This document shows, in pieces, positions 1-5,702 of a stretch of 6,964 bases of DNA (position 1 is the stretch's first letter; each line of letters starts with the position of its first letter). Both the position numbers and the translations under genes were made by a program. Below the pieces are notes generated by a model that was not told the DNA's origin, searched no databases, and worked only from the letters and a program-made list of their open reading frames with translations. This DNA comes from Candidatus Woesearchaeota archaeon (lineage in GTDB: Archaea; Nanobdellota; Nanobdellia; Woesearchaeales; UBA10216): the NCBI GenBank assembly GCA_023269295.1, contig JAHFTU010000044.1, positions 2,467 to 9,430 on the forward strand, written 5' to 3'.

Positions 1-684
1 GCTGCAGAGTACCTCGCTTTCAGGAAAGAAATGCACGTGCTCGTCATACTGACAGATATGACAAATTACTGCGAATCATTGAGGGAAATAGGTGCAGCCC
101 GTTCAGAGATTCCTGGAAGGAGGGGCTACCCTGGCTACATGTACACTGATCTCGCCATGCTTTACGAGCGTGCTGGAATTATCAAGGGCAAGAAGGGCAG
201 CATAACCCAGCTTCCAATACTTACAATGGTTGGTGACGACATCACCCACCCAATACCTGACCTTACTGGCTACATTACCGAGGGCCAGATTGTCATCAGC
301 AGGGAGCTCCATAGCAGGAACATTTACCCTCCTGTTGACGTTCTTCCGTCCTTGAGCAGGCTGATGAACCTTGGCATAGGCCCGGGCAAGACTAGGGAGG
401 ACCACAAGCAGGTTTCTGACCAGCTCTACGCGTTTTACGCTGAGGGCAAGGACCTGAGGGGGCTTGTTGCAATCGTTGGTGAGGAGTCCCTTTCTGAGAG
501 GGAGAGGAGAATCCTGAAGCTTGCAGCTGATTTTGAGGGAAAGTTTGTCAAGCAGGGAAAGAACGAAGACCGTGACATAGAAAAGACCCTTGACATTGGC
601 TGGCAGCTGCTGTCGCAGATTCCTGAGAACGAGCTGACGAGGATAAGCCCTGAGCTGAGGAAGAAGCACTATGGCAAGCATTAA
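1..684 (+). CDS. atpB: A/V-type ATP synthase subunit B, 3' part (5' end outside window)
   Basis: This is the non-catalytic nucleotide-binding B subunit of the A/V-type ATPase, which alternates with A subunits in the membrane-peripheral head that makes or hydrolyses ATP. The frame is open from base 1, so 227 residues of a family that usually runs to about 460 are visible. Family signatures include ILTDMTNYCESLREI near fragment residues 16-30, GRRGYPGYMYTDLA at 39-52, then ITHPIPDLTGYITEGQI and YPPVDVLPSLSRLM, and a C-terminal helical part with IEKTLDIGWQLLSQIP. The P-loop region lies upstream of the window. The stop codon overlaps the start of the D subunit by 14 bases, as expected of an operon with B directly before D. 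Identity is very secure; only the N-terminal half is missing. Confidence 0.97.
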   Translation, partial: AAEYLAFRKEMHVLVILTDMTNYCESLREIGAARSEIPGRRGYPGYMYTDLAMLYERAGIIKGKKGSITQLPILTMVGDDITHPIPDLTGYITEGQIVISRELHSRNIYPPVDVLPSLSRLMNLGIGPGKTREDHKQVSDQLYAFYAEGKDLRGLVAIVGEESLSERERRILKLAADFEGKFVKQGKNEDRDIEKTLDIGWQLLSQIPENELTRISPELRKKHYGKH

Positions 685-1297
685 TGTCAAGCCCACACGG
701 TCTGAGCTTTTGATGCTGAAGAAGAAGATAAAGCTTGCAAAGACAGGCTACAATCTTCTCAAGAAGAAGCGTGACGGCCTTATTCTGGAATTCTTTAACG
801 TGCTTAAGCAGGCCAAGGACACCAAGAAAGACCTTATTGCCTCTTACACTGCTGCGCTGCAGAAGATAAACATTGCAAGGGCAATTGACGGTGACCTGGC
901 AATAAAGTCAATTTCGCTGGCCCTCAAAAGCCTGCCCATTGTTGAAGTCGCGACCAAGAACATCATGGGTGTCAAGGTCCCTAAGATCAGCTTTAATGAG
1001 TTCAAGAAGAGCATTTTTGAGAGGGGCTACGGCATAACCTCTGCCACTTCAAAGATAGATGAGGCTGCAATGGCCTACGAAATTGTGGTTGAGAAAGTTG
1101 TGGCAACAGCAGAGATAGAATTGACCCTGAAAAAGCTGCTGCACGAGATTGAAAAGACCAAGAGGAAAGTCAACGCGCTTGAGCTTCTCACGATTCCGCA
1201 GCTTGAGGGCACTGCAAAATACATCCGCCTCCGGCTTGAGGAGATGGAGCGCGAAAACTTCTCAAGGCTGAAGAGGATGAAGACGATTAAGGTTTGA
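671..1297 (+). CDS. atpD: A/V-type ATP synthase subunit D (central rotor stalk)
   Basis: Subunit D forms the coiled-coil axle that turns inside the A3B3 head and couples ion flow to ATP synthesis. The 208-residue product matches the usual family length of about 200-220. The N-terminus carries the family signature VKPTRSELLMLKKKI (residues 6-20), followed by a long charged helix to about residue 70. The middle (about 85-115) is more hydrophobic, and a second long helix runs from about 125 to 202, so the two ends can form the antiparallel coiled coil. The ATG at 671 lies inside the end of atpB, and a GAGG at 657-660 about ten bases upstream can serve as ribosome binding site. The overlap implies co-transcription and probably translational coupling with atpB. 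No further ATPase gene follows, so D closes the operon. Confidence 0.96.
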   Translation: MASINVKPTRSELLMLKKKIKLAKTGYNLLKKKRDGLILEFFNVLKQAKDTKKDLIASYTAALQKINIARAIDGDLAIKSISLALKSLPIVEVATKNIMGVKVPKISFNEFKKSIFERGYGITSATSKIDEAAMAYEIVVEKVVATAEIELTLKKLLHEIEKTKRKVNALELLTIPQLEGTAKYIRLRLEEMERENFSRLKRMKTIKV

Positions 1298-1310
1298 AAC
1301 TAAAGTAAGT

Positions 1311-1320
1311 TTTTTATACT
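1311..1320 (+). promoter_or_regulatory. TATA box for sec61-beta
   Basis: The T/A-rich run TTTTTATACT lies 22-31 bases before the ATG at 1342, with a purine-rich stretch (CTAAAGTAAG) just upstream that could be the TFB recognition element. The spacing predicts transcription starting at or next to the ATG, that is a leaderless mRNA. The T-run may also help end transcription of the ATPase operon. Confidence 0.6.
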
Positions 1321-1341
1321 AAGCCCTTTCTCATTCTTCTT

Positions 1342-1503
1342 ATGGCAGACGAACAGATTAGCATGCCCTCAAGCCAGGGCGGGCTTGTAAGGTACTTCAA
1401 CGAGTACAAGAGCAAAGTGCAGGTTAAGCCAATCCACGTGGTTGCCTTCGCTGTTGCAGTGATAGTTCTTGAGCTGGCGCTGAAGATTTTTGCTTCAGGA
1501 TAA
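1342..1503 (+). CDS. secG: Preprotein translocase subunit SecG / Sec61-beta
   Basis: This small tail-anchored subunit of the SecYE-beta translocon sits beside the protein-conducting channel in the cytoplasmic membrane. The 53-residue protein starts MADEQISMPSSQGGLVRYFN, which holds the archaeal Sec61-beta signature: a short polar N-terminus, then PSS-x-GGL-[VI]-RYF. A basic linker (KSKVQVKP, residues 23-30) follows, then one membrane helix from about residue 32 to 51, giving a cytosolic N-terminus and a membrane-anchored C-terminus. The length is normal for the family. It has its own TATA box and no Shine-Dalgarno site, so it is probably expressed separately from the ATPase operon. Its stop codon lies three bases from that of the convergent transporter gene. 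Confidence 0.9.
   Translation: MADEQISMPSSQGGLVRYFNEYKSKVQVKPIHVVAFAVAVIVLELALKIFASG
1480..1498. repeat. Six-base inverted repeat at the convergent gene ends
   Basis: CTGAAG (1480-1485) and CTTCAG (1493-1498) are complementary arms around a seven-base T-rich loop, inside the last codons of sec61-beta and just past the stop of the transporter gene. It could mark 3' ends of transcripts from either strand, but the stem is short and chance is possible. Confidence 0.3.
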
Positions 1504-1506
1504 TGA

Positions 1507-2373
1507 TTAAAGTGCTGCTTTTTCTCGCGAGAGGCTGAGAATCAGTATTCCCGCCAAGGTGATTGCCCCTCCGATAAGGACTTGGGCATTTGGCAATGTG
1601 CTGAAGATTAGCGAGGCGTAGATGACAATAAAGACAGGGTCCAAAACCCTGAATGCGCCCGTCTTTGCAGCTCCCAAATGATGTAGTGCAATAAAGAGCA
1701 CGTAAAAGCCCACGAATGATGAAAGGAGTGAAAAGAATGCTATGGAAGGCAGAACATTGAGCGGGATGGGCTTGAACGCACCTATGCTGAAGACGTACAC
1801 CGCAACGAAAAGTGATGTGAAAAAGTTCCTGAAGCCAAGCATAGTGACTTTGTCCATTGTTTTTAGAAGAATCTTGGCAGCAAGGAGATGGGCAGCGATA
1901 GCAAGTGCGGCAAACAGCGCAACCAGCGAGCCTAGGCGGGCATAGTTGCTTCCGCTGTAGCTGATTATCAGGGTGCCGGCAACTGCAATAAAGATGCCTA
2001 AGGCCTCTTTCCTGTTGAGCTTTTCTTTTAGGAAAAGGACTGCAAGAAGCACAGCAAATATGGTTTCAAATCGGGTTACAAAACCTGCCCGTTCAGCGCC
2101 AATCATGGCAATTGACTTGAACCAGAAGAGCGCCGCAAAGGAATATATGATGCCAATGACAAGGCCTTGCTTCCAGTGGTTTTTGATTTCTGAGATAAGT
2201 TTTCCTTTCCACGCCGTGATTAACAGGGCTGCAACAACAGTCGGAACATACCAAACAACAGCAAGTGACTCTGCATTTGTGAATTTCAGAAAGTACTGCG
2301 CGGAAACGTTTGCAGTGGATAGTATGGCAGAAGCCAAAATCGCCAGCAGGATTCCTTTTGTGGTGTTATTCAT
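1507..2373 (-). CDS. EamA/DMT-superfamily transporter
   Basis: This is a cytoplasmic-membrane permease of the drug/metabolite transporter superfamily; the substrate cannot be read from the sequence. Taking the start at 2373 gives 288 residues with about ten hydrophobic helices, the usual two-EamA-domain layout. The first repeat ends with the classic signature FLKEKLNRKEALGIFIAVAG (about residues 114-133) followed by a final helix. The second repeat has the corresponding LDPVFIVIY and IGGAITLAGILIL, but the acidic residue normally found in the LxE[KP] motif between them is absent (LIFSTLPNAQ). An in-frame ATG at 2397 would add eight residues (MLQGSGNL), but it falls inside the apparent TATA box. 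The box is at the right distance for a leaderless start at 2373, where MNNTTKGILLAIL begins directly before helix 1. The gene diverges from NAC and converges on sec61-beta. Confidence 0.9.
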   Translation of the reverse strand: MNNTTKGILLAILASAILSTANVSAQYFLKFTNAESLAVVWYVPTVVAALLITAWKGKLISEIKNHWKQGLVIGIIYSFAALFWFKSIAMIGAERAGFVTRFETIFAVLLAVLFLKEKLNRKEALGIFIAVAGTLIISYSGSNYARLGSLVALFAALAIAAHLLAAKILLKTMDKVTMLGFRNFFTSLFVAVYVFSIGAFKPIPLNVLPSIAFFSLLSSFVGFYVLFIALHHLGAAKTGAFRVLDPVFIVIYASLIFSTLPNAQVLIGGAITLAGILILSLSREKAAL

Positions 2374-2395
2374 CAAGTTCCCACTACCTTGCAGC

Positions 2396-2404
2396 ATTAA
2401 AAAA
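2396..2404 (-). promoter_or_regulatory. TATA box for the EamA transporter
   Basis: Read on the minus strand this is TTTTTTAAT, 23-31 bases upstream of the ATG at 2373. That spacing matches the other leaderless promoters here and is the main reason for preferring the inner start codon. Confidence 0.45.
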
Positions 2405-2444
2405 CATTGTGGTGGCTAACTCATCAGGAAGATACAACGCAACA

Positions 2445-2452
2445 TTTAATAA
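2445..2452 (+). promoter_or_regulatory. TATA box for NAC
   Basis: TTTAATAA lies 19-26 bases before the ATG at 2471 and 25-32 bases before the second in-frame ATG at 2477. No Shine-Dalgarno site precedes either. The spacing suits a leaderless transcript and slightly favours the second ATG. Confidence 0.5.
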
Positions 2453-2470
2453 CCTCATTTCTCACCCGTC

Positions 2471-2845
2471 ATGGCTATGTTCCCGGGCATGGATAAGCGC
2501 GCAATGGAGGCTGCTATGAGGAAGCTTGGCGTGCAGCAGCGCGATGTACAGGCTGATGAGGTTGTGATTAAGCTGAAAGGCGGTAGCACAGAAATAGTGA
2601 TTTCTAATCCTTCTGTTACGAAAGTTACCATGATGGGCCAGGAGAACTTCCAGATTGCTGGCGAATACTCAGAGCGCGCCCAACAGTCGTCATCGCCGCA
2701 GTTGCAGCAGCCGCTGTTTAATGAGGAAGACGTAAAAACAGTCATAGGACAGACAGGCTGTTCAGACGCAGAGGCAAAGGTTGCCCTGGCCAAGGTCAAC
2801 GGCGACCTTGCAGCCGCAATATTGTTCATCAGTGAAAAGAGGTAG
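2471..2845 (+). CDS. nac: Nascent polypeptide-associated complex protein (archaeal alpha-NAC)
   Basis: Archaeal NAC is a homodimeric cytosolic factor that binds ribosomes near the exit tunnel and contacts emerging chains. The 124-residue protein has the expected parts. An N-terminal MFPGMDKRAMEAAMRKLGV segment (residues 3-21) leads into the NAC beta-barrel, about 25-67, with the signature ISNPSVTKVTMMGQENFQI. A Gln/Ser-rich linker (71-82) follows, then a C-terminal UBA domain of about 40 residues (85-122) with EEDVKTVIGQTG and LAKVNGDLAAAI. Length and architecture are typical. The start may be two codons later (2477, MFPGM), which matches the usual archaeal N-terminus and the TATA spacing slightly better. 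It stands alone, divergent from the transporter gene. Confidence 0.95.
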   Translation: MAMFPGMDKRAMEAAMRKLGVQQRDVQADEVVIKLKGGSTEIVISNPSVTKVTMMGQENFQIAGEYSERAQQSSSPQLQQPLFNEEDVKTVIGQTGCSDAEAKVALAKVNGDLAAAILFISEKR

Positions 2846-2871
2846 TTGTTGCCGCTTTGGCATGGGTAATG

Positions 2872-2880
2872 TTTATATAA
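2872..2880 (+). promoter_or_regulatory. TATA box for the tandem unknown pair
   Basis: TTTATATAA is a near-ideal archaeal TATA box, 22-30 bases before the ATG at 2902 and 27 bases after the NAC stop. No Shine-Dalgarno site lies before the ATG, so the mRNA is probably leaderless. It should drive both 2902-3414 and the overlapping 3368-3832. Confidence 0.7.
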
Positions 2881-2901
2881 CTAACCAGCTATACCAGCGT
2901 C

Positions 2902-3414
2902 ATGGAAAGGTTCCAGCAGGAGCTGTCAGAAGGGAAGCGCCAGCTGATGACAGCCGACCATCTGGTCTCAGTAACTTATCTGCTTGTGAAGGATAACAAG
3001 CTGCTGCTGACTGCGGCCGAGAACCTTTTTGGGGCTGCAAAAAGCCTCATGGCTTCGCTGCTGCATTACGATGAGGCTTTCAAGAGGGTTCCGCATTTCA
3101 AGGATGAGTATGATTCAATGCTTTACTGGTTCAGGCAAAGGTGCCTGCCTTATTACGGGCTGAGCAGGGATTATCCTGTTGCTGCTGATGACCTCAGGAT
3201 TTTGCTTGATGAGCACAAGGCCAGCTCGGTTGAGTTTTCAAGGAAAGACGGGCTTGTCATCTGCTCGGACAGCTACCGCATAAGGAAAATAACTGTAACC
3301 CAGCTGAAATCTTATGTGAGTACATTGAAGCGCATGCTGTTTGATGTCGAAGGAGTTGTGTCAAGGTATGAAGGTATTTTTGGAAGAAGCCCGGGAAGAG
3401 CTAAAGCGCGCTGA
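2902..3414 (+). CDS. Conserved-looking helical protein of unknown function (first of tandem pair)
   Basis: I cannot assign a function. The 170-residue product is predicted soluble and mainly helical. Its N-terminal half (about 1-55) reads as a two-helix region with GKRQLMTADHLVSV near residues 11-24. The middle is aromatic-rich (HFKDEYDSMLYWFRQR, 65-80). The C-terminal part has a probable beta hairpin (about 109-133) followed by a helix (134-157). The same order of elements, with ADH at nearly the same place, occurs in the next gene, so the two are probably diverged paralogues. The all-helical first part is reminiscent of HEPN folds, but no convincing HEPN catalytic motif is present. Translation probably starts leaderless at 2902. 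The 3' end overlaps the following gene by 47 bases. Confidence 0.8.
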   Translation: MERFQQELSEGKRQLMTADHLVSVTYLLVKDNKLLLTAAENLFGAAKSLMASLLHYDEAFKRVPHFKDEYDSMLYWFRQRCLPYYGLSRDYPVAADDLRILLDEHKASSVEFSRKDGLVICSDSYRIRKITVTQLKSYVSTLKRMLFDVEGVVSRYEGIFGRSPGRAKAR

Positions 3415-3832
3415 CCACATCATTTACGTCAGCCTGAAGTACACGAGGACAGTTGATGTAATCAAGAACCTGATCGAGAGGCTGATAAACTGCCTTGACT
3501 TTGTGATTGACCGGCTTCTTGACAAGGCTGTTGAAGACAAGCTTCTTGCTGAAAGGCCTACGAATGCCGGGCTCAAGAGCAATGCGCTGAAGAAAGCATA
3601 TGGCGACCAGTTTGCCGAGGTTATTGCCCTTTACTTTCAGCTGCGGAAGATAGGCCGGGCTGAGTACAAGAAAAGCAGCGAGTACAGGCGGCACGTCACC
3701 ATGACGGCAACCACTGACGAGGGGGTTTTTATGATTGACATTGACAAGTCAAAGGAGCTTTATTTCAAGGTGAAGCAGTTTGTTGAGGACGCTGAGAAGT
3801 TCATTGGCGGCGAAGAGGAAGAAGAAAGTTAA
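3368..3832 (+). CDS. Conserved hypothetical helical protein (second of tandem pair)
   Basis: The function is unknown. With the start at 3368 it is a soluble 154-residue protein: MKVFLEEAREELKRADHIIY at the N-terminus, then SLKYTRTVDVIKNLIERL (residues 22-39), a central helical part, a likely beta hairpin with SSEYRRHVTMTA (103-114), a C-terminal helix, and an acidic tail of consecutive glutamates. From memory, proteins beginning with this ADH-[IL]-IYVSLKYTRTVDVI pattern recur as hypotheticals in DPANN archaea; a search is needed to confirm this. Earlier in-frame starts exist (TTG 3341, ATG 3344), but GGAG at 3352-3355 lies upstream of the ATG at 3368 and the sequence resemblance begins there. 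The start lies inside the preceding gene, so the two are surely co-transcribed and perhaps translationally coupled. Confidence 0.85.
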   Translation: MKVFLEEAREELKRADHIIYVSLKYTRTVDVIKNLIERLINCLDFVIDRLLDKAVEDKLLAERPTNAGLKSNALKKAYGDQFAEVIALYFQLRKIGRAEYKKSSEYRRHVTMTATTDEGVFMIDIDKSKELYFKVKQFVEDAEKFIGGEEEEES

Positions 3833-3865
3833 TTAAGGTAGCATATCAATTTCAGCAGTCAGATA

Positions 3866-3871
3866 GAGGTG
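3866..3871 (+). promoter_or_regulatory. Shine-Dalgarno site for the TTG-initiated membrane protein
   Basis: GAGGTG is complementary to the anti-Shine-Dalgarno end of archaeal 16S rRNA and stands seven bases before TTG 3879. The codon directly before this TTG (3876-3878) is an in-frame TAG, so the site fixes the start. A possible TATA box (TTAATTAA, 3829-3836) overlaps the preceding stop codon, so the gene may be transcribed with the pair upstream or from its own start. Confidence 0.7.
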
Positions 3872-3878
3872 TTATTAG

Positions 3879-4442
3879 TTGGCAAAAAAGAGGTCAAACA
3901 CAAAAAGGGCCAGAAAGGCCAGTCGTGGCAGCAAAAAAAATGCCAGGGCTGGTACTTCCATCAAAAAGCCGCTTTTGCTTGCCCAAGTTGAGCCAAAAGG
4001 CCATTCAATGCACAAGAATTCAGGGCTGGTGCTTTACTGGCTGATTGTCCTGGCGCTCATTGTCCTGAACATGCTTTCTGTAATCGTGATTCCTATCCTC
4101 CAGATTTCAGCAAGCAGCCAGAATGTCCTAGTTGTCGTTGCCGTGCTCGGCCTTTTCTTTGGCTACGTCACCCACCGGCTGGTCAACCTTGTCGATAACC
4201 TTGAGGCAACGCACCATTTCTTCGCAAGGCTCCTTGTTCCGGCTGCTGCAATCCTCAACCTTTTTGTGGTAAGCTCAGCCACCAACCGGGTCTCGGCTGC
4301 CCTTCACCTTGGCTTCACGCACAACCCTGTCTACATCAGCCTGGCCTACGGGATTGCCTTCATACTGCCCTCCATTGGCTCTGGGGCAGCTGCTGCTTAC
4401 TCTCTATATAGCCGCGGCGGGAGAAAGGGGGCAAAGCGGTGA
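3879..4442 (+). CDS. Four-helix membrane protein with basic N-terminal tail, unknown function
   Basis: I do not recognise the family. The 187-residue product starts at a TTG. Residues 1-30 are extremely rich in Lys, Arg, Ser and Ala, unlikely to be a cleaved signal and more like a cytosolic nucleic-acid- or ribosome-binding tail. Four hydrophobic segments follow at about 50-75, 82-104, 116-134 and 150-177, ending with a basic SRGGRKGAKR tail. With four helices both tails face the same side, the cytosol by the positive-inside rule. The loop between helices 2 and 3 holds NLVDNLEATHHF. The next in-frame ATG (residue 44) would remove the tail, but the in-frame stop just upstream and the Shine-Dalgarno site support TTG. 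The gene follows the unknown pair by 46 bases on the same strand and converges on fic, 48 bases away. Confidence 0.8.
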   Translation: MAKKRSNTKRARKASRGSKKNARAGTSIKKPLLLAQVEPKGHSMHKNSGLVLYWLIVLALIVLNMLSVIVIPILQISASSQNVLVVVAVLGLFFGYVTHRLVNLVDNLEATHHFFARLLVPAAAILNLFVVSSATNRVSAALHLGFTHNPVYISLAYGIAFILPSIGSGAAAAYSLYSRGGRKGAKR

Positions 4443-4490
4443 GGCAGTTCTGTTAAAGAGCAACTTATTTTCAGCATCCTTGCAAATCCC

Positions 4491-5477
4491 CTACTCTGAC
4501 GGGCTAAGAAGTAATTTGAGGCGTTTTTCAATATCCAATGACGGGCCTATTTTTTCCACATAAATTGAATAAGTTTTTTCAAATTGCTCGTTCATAAACC
4601 GTAGGAAGTTTTCAATTCTCCCATCTAAAACCGCACGTGAAAAAGCGTTGTAATGACCTTGCTGGTTCTTATTCCAAACAATCATAGGGTGATACTTGGA
4701 TCCCTTCAGAATAAAATTCATTAGTAGTCTGCCCATTCTGCCATTCCCATCGATGAAGGGGTGTATCCTTTCAAATTTGTAGTAAAAAAGAAATGCGAGC
4801 TCTGGGGGGTAGATCAGCGTTACATTTTTTTCGTACCATTCAAAAAGATTGTGGAGATTTTTTTTAATTTCATCGGGCTGTGAGAGAGTGTCATCATTGC
4901 CGACAACTATCTGAGTTGTTCTAAAACCGTGCTTCGCTGGTTCGTGAGCTAATAGAATACGATGAAGCGTCTCTAAATGTTTCAAGCTAAAATCAAAATG
5001 CAAATCAAGATAATGTTTAGCTGATAAGGTATTACTAACTTCGTTGTTCCCTCGCCTATCATTCTCAGTTATAAGCTTTGTAACTTCTTCCTTCTTTAAC
5101 TTACTACCCTCAATCCGGTTGGAATTATAGATAAAGTCTACAAGGAAAGCAAGTTCAAGAAGGGAATTTACGGATTGCCCTGCATCTTTTTTGGCTCGGT
5201 AAAGAGCTGCTCTTAGCTGTTCTAATTTAGTGATTTCATTTTCTCCGTAAATGTTAGGGTGTGATACTTTGCCTTTCCAGTACTCAGTTCGCTTTTTGGT
5301 TTCCAGTTCTATCAGATCCTGCCTGAATTGGGCTTCTTTGAGAGCTAAAACCTCATCTGGAGAACCATCCCTCCCTAAACATCGACTTTTCTTATAGGAG
5401 TTTCCTTTATTGATATAAATGGCTTCGACAACATACCAATACTGATGTCTGTTAATGGTTGATTTGTACCGTTTCAT
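4491..5477 (-). CDS. Fic-domain protein (probable AMP transferase), self-inhibited class II
   Basis: Fic enzymes usually transfer AMP from ATP to Ser, Thr or Tyr of a target protein; some remove it or use other nucleotides. The 328-residue protein has the complete core HPFIDGNGRMGR at 239-250, with the catalytic His239, the acidic Asp243 and the anion-binding GNGR. An inhibitory-helix motif of the [S/T]xxxE[G/N] type lies before the core at 119-124 (SNRIEG), which places it in the class that blocks its own ATP site with the glutamate. The segment TTQIVVGNDDTL (187-198) matches the target-docking flap. Residues 1-40 (RHQYWYVVEAI...KKSRCLGRDG) form a small extra module of the kind seen before Fic domains in archaea. 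The gene has its own leaderless-type promoter, no antitoxin partner, and clearly higher AT content than its neighbours, suggesting lateral acquisition. The target is unknown. Confidence 0.93.
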   Translation of the reverse strand: MKRYKSTINRHQYWYVVEAIYINKGNSYKKSRCLGRDGSPDEVLALKEAQFRQDLIELETKKRTEYWKGKVSHPNIYGENEITKLEQLRAALYRAKKDAGQSVNSLLELAFLVDFIYNSNRIEGSKLKKEEVTKLITENDRRGNNEVSNTLSAKHYLDLHFDFSLKHLETLHRILLAHEPAKHGFRTTQIVVGNDDTLSQPDEIKKNLHNLFEWYEKNVTLIYPPELAFLFYYKFERIHPFIDGNGRMGRLLMNFILKGSKYHPMIVWNKNQQGHYNAFSRAVLDGRIENFLRFMNEQFEKTYSIYVEKIGPSLDIEKRLKLLLSPSE

Positions 5478-5501
5478 GCCTTTGTTAATGTAATAATCTA
5501 G

Positions 5502-5509
5502 TATAAATA
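5502..5509 (-). promoter_or_regulatory. TATA box for the fic gene
   Basis: On the minus strand this reads TATTTATA, 25-32 bases upstream of the ATG at 5477, with an A-rich TFB-type element (AGTAAAG) directly before it. No Shine-Dalgarno site lies at the start codon, so transcription probably begins next to the ATG. Confidence 0.6.
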
Positions 5510-5670
5510 CTTTACTGTTATCATTTCTCGTCTTCTTTTTAGTTTATTAACACAAGGATTATTAATGTAAAAAATGCTAAATAGATGCGGAAAATAATGT
5601 TCGGAGGGGGTCCGCCTAAAAAGTTAGACTTTTCGCCCGATTAACAGGAAAAATCCGGAAAACCATAATC
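5510..5670. other. Non-coding stretch between divergent fic and uL3 promoters
   Basis: Bases 5478-5854 contain no credible gene. Outside the two promoters and the uL3 leader, this part is AT-rich up to about 5600. A GC-richer patch follows with two small inverted repeats: CGGA (5602-5605) with TCCG (5611-5614), and AAAAGT (5619-5624) with ACTTTT (5628-5633). I see no tRNA shape and no coding potential. It may hold operators or the edge of the segment that brought in fic. Confidence 0.4.
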
Positions 5671-5678
5671 TTTATAAA
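5671..5678 (+). promoter_or_regulatory. TATA box for the uL3-uL4 ribosomal protein operon
   Basis: TTTATAAA is the best TATA match upstream of uL3, and it predicts transcription starting near 5698-5703. That leaves a leader of about 150 bases, unlike the leaderless genes in the rest of the window. A weaker candidate, TGTATATG at 5792-5799, would give a leader of only about 30 bases. Confidence 0.6.
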
Positions 5679-5702
5679 TCACCCCTAAGTTCTCGACTGT
5701 GC

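Noticed and set aside
103..696. Long minus-strand open frame opposite atpB
   Set aside because: It is antisense to a secure ATPase subunit, has no recognisable domain, and reflects the codon bias of the real gene.
1523..1532. Ten-base perfect palindrome TCTCGCGAGA
   Set aside because: It lies inside the transporter coding region (Ser-Arg-Glu codons), occurs once, and has no supporting context.
1973..2419. Plus-strand open frames opposite the EamA transporter (also 1742-1945 and 2310-2519)
   Set aside because: The minus-strand protein has clear EamA signatures and membrane helices; the plus-strand translations look like shadows.
2455..2829. Minus-strand open frame opposite NAC
   Set aside because: NAC on the plus strand is unmistakable; the antisense product is Ser/Cys-rich without a motif.
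3196..3216. R-x5-H (Arg99 to His105) in the first unknown protein as a HEPN ribonuclease motif
   Set aside because: The residue after Arg is Ile rather than the usual polar Asn, Asp or His, and the paralogue next door lacks the motif, so a nuclease claim is unsupported.
4443..4490. Possible terminator between the convergent 4-TM and fic genes
   Set aside because: I see no convincing hairpin or T-run on either strand in these 48 bases.
4309..4563. Plus-strand open frame bridging the 4-TM gene and fic 3' ends
   Set aside because: It lies out of frame inside two supported genes and has no Shine-Dalgarno site or motif.
4491..5477. Fic as the toxin of a two-gene toxin-antitoxin or defence system
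   Set aside because: The inhibitory motif is within the protein itself, no small partner gene lies alongside, and the neighbours are unrelated.
5485..5570. Direct repeat TTAATGTAA at 5485-5493 and 5562-5570 as possible insertion target duplication or operator
   Set aside because: Nine A/T-dominated bases in an AT-rich region are expected by chance, and no mobile element lies between them.
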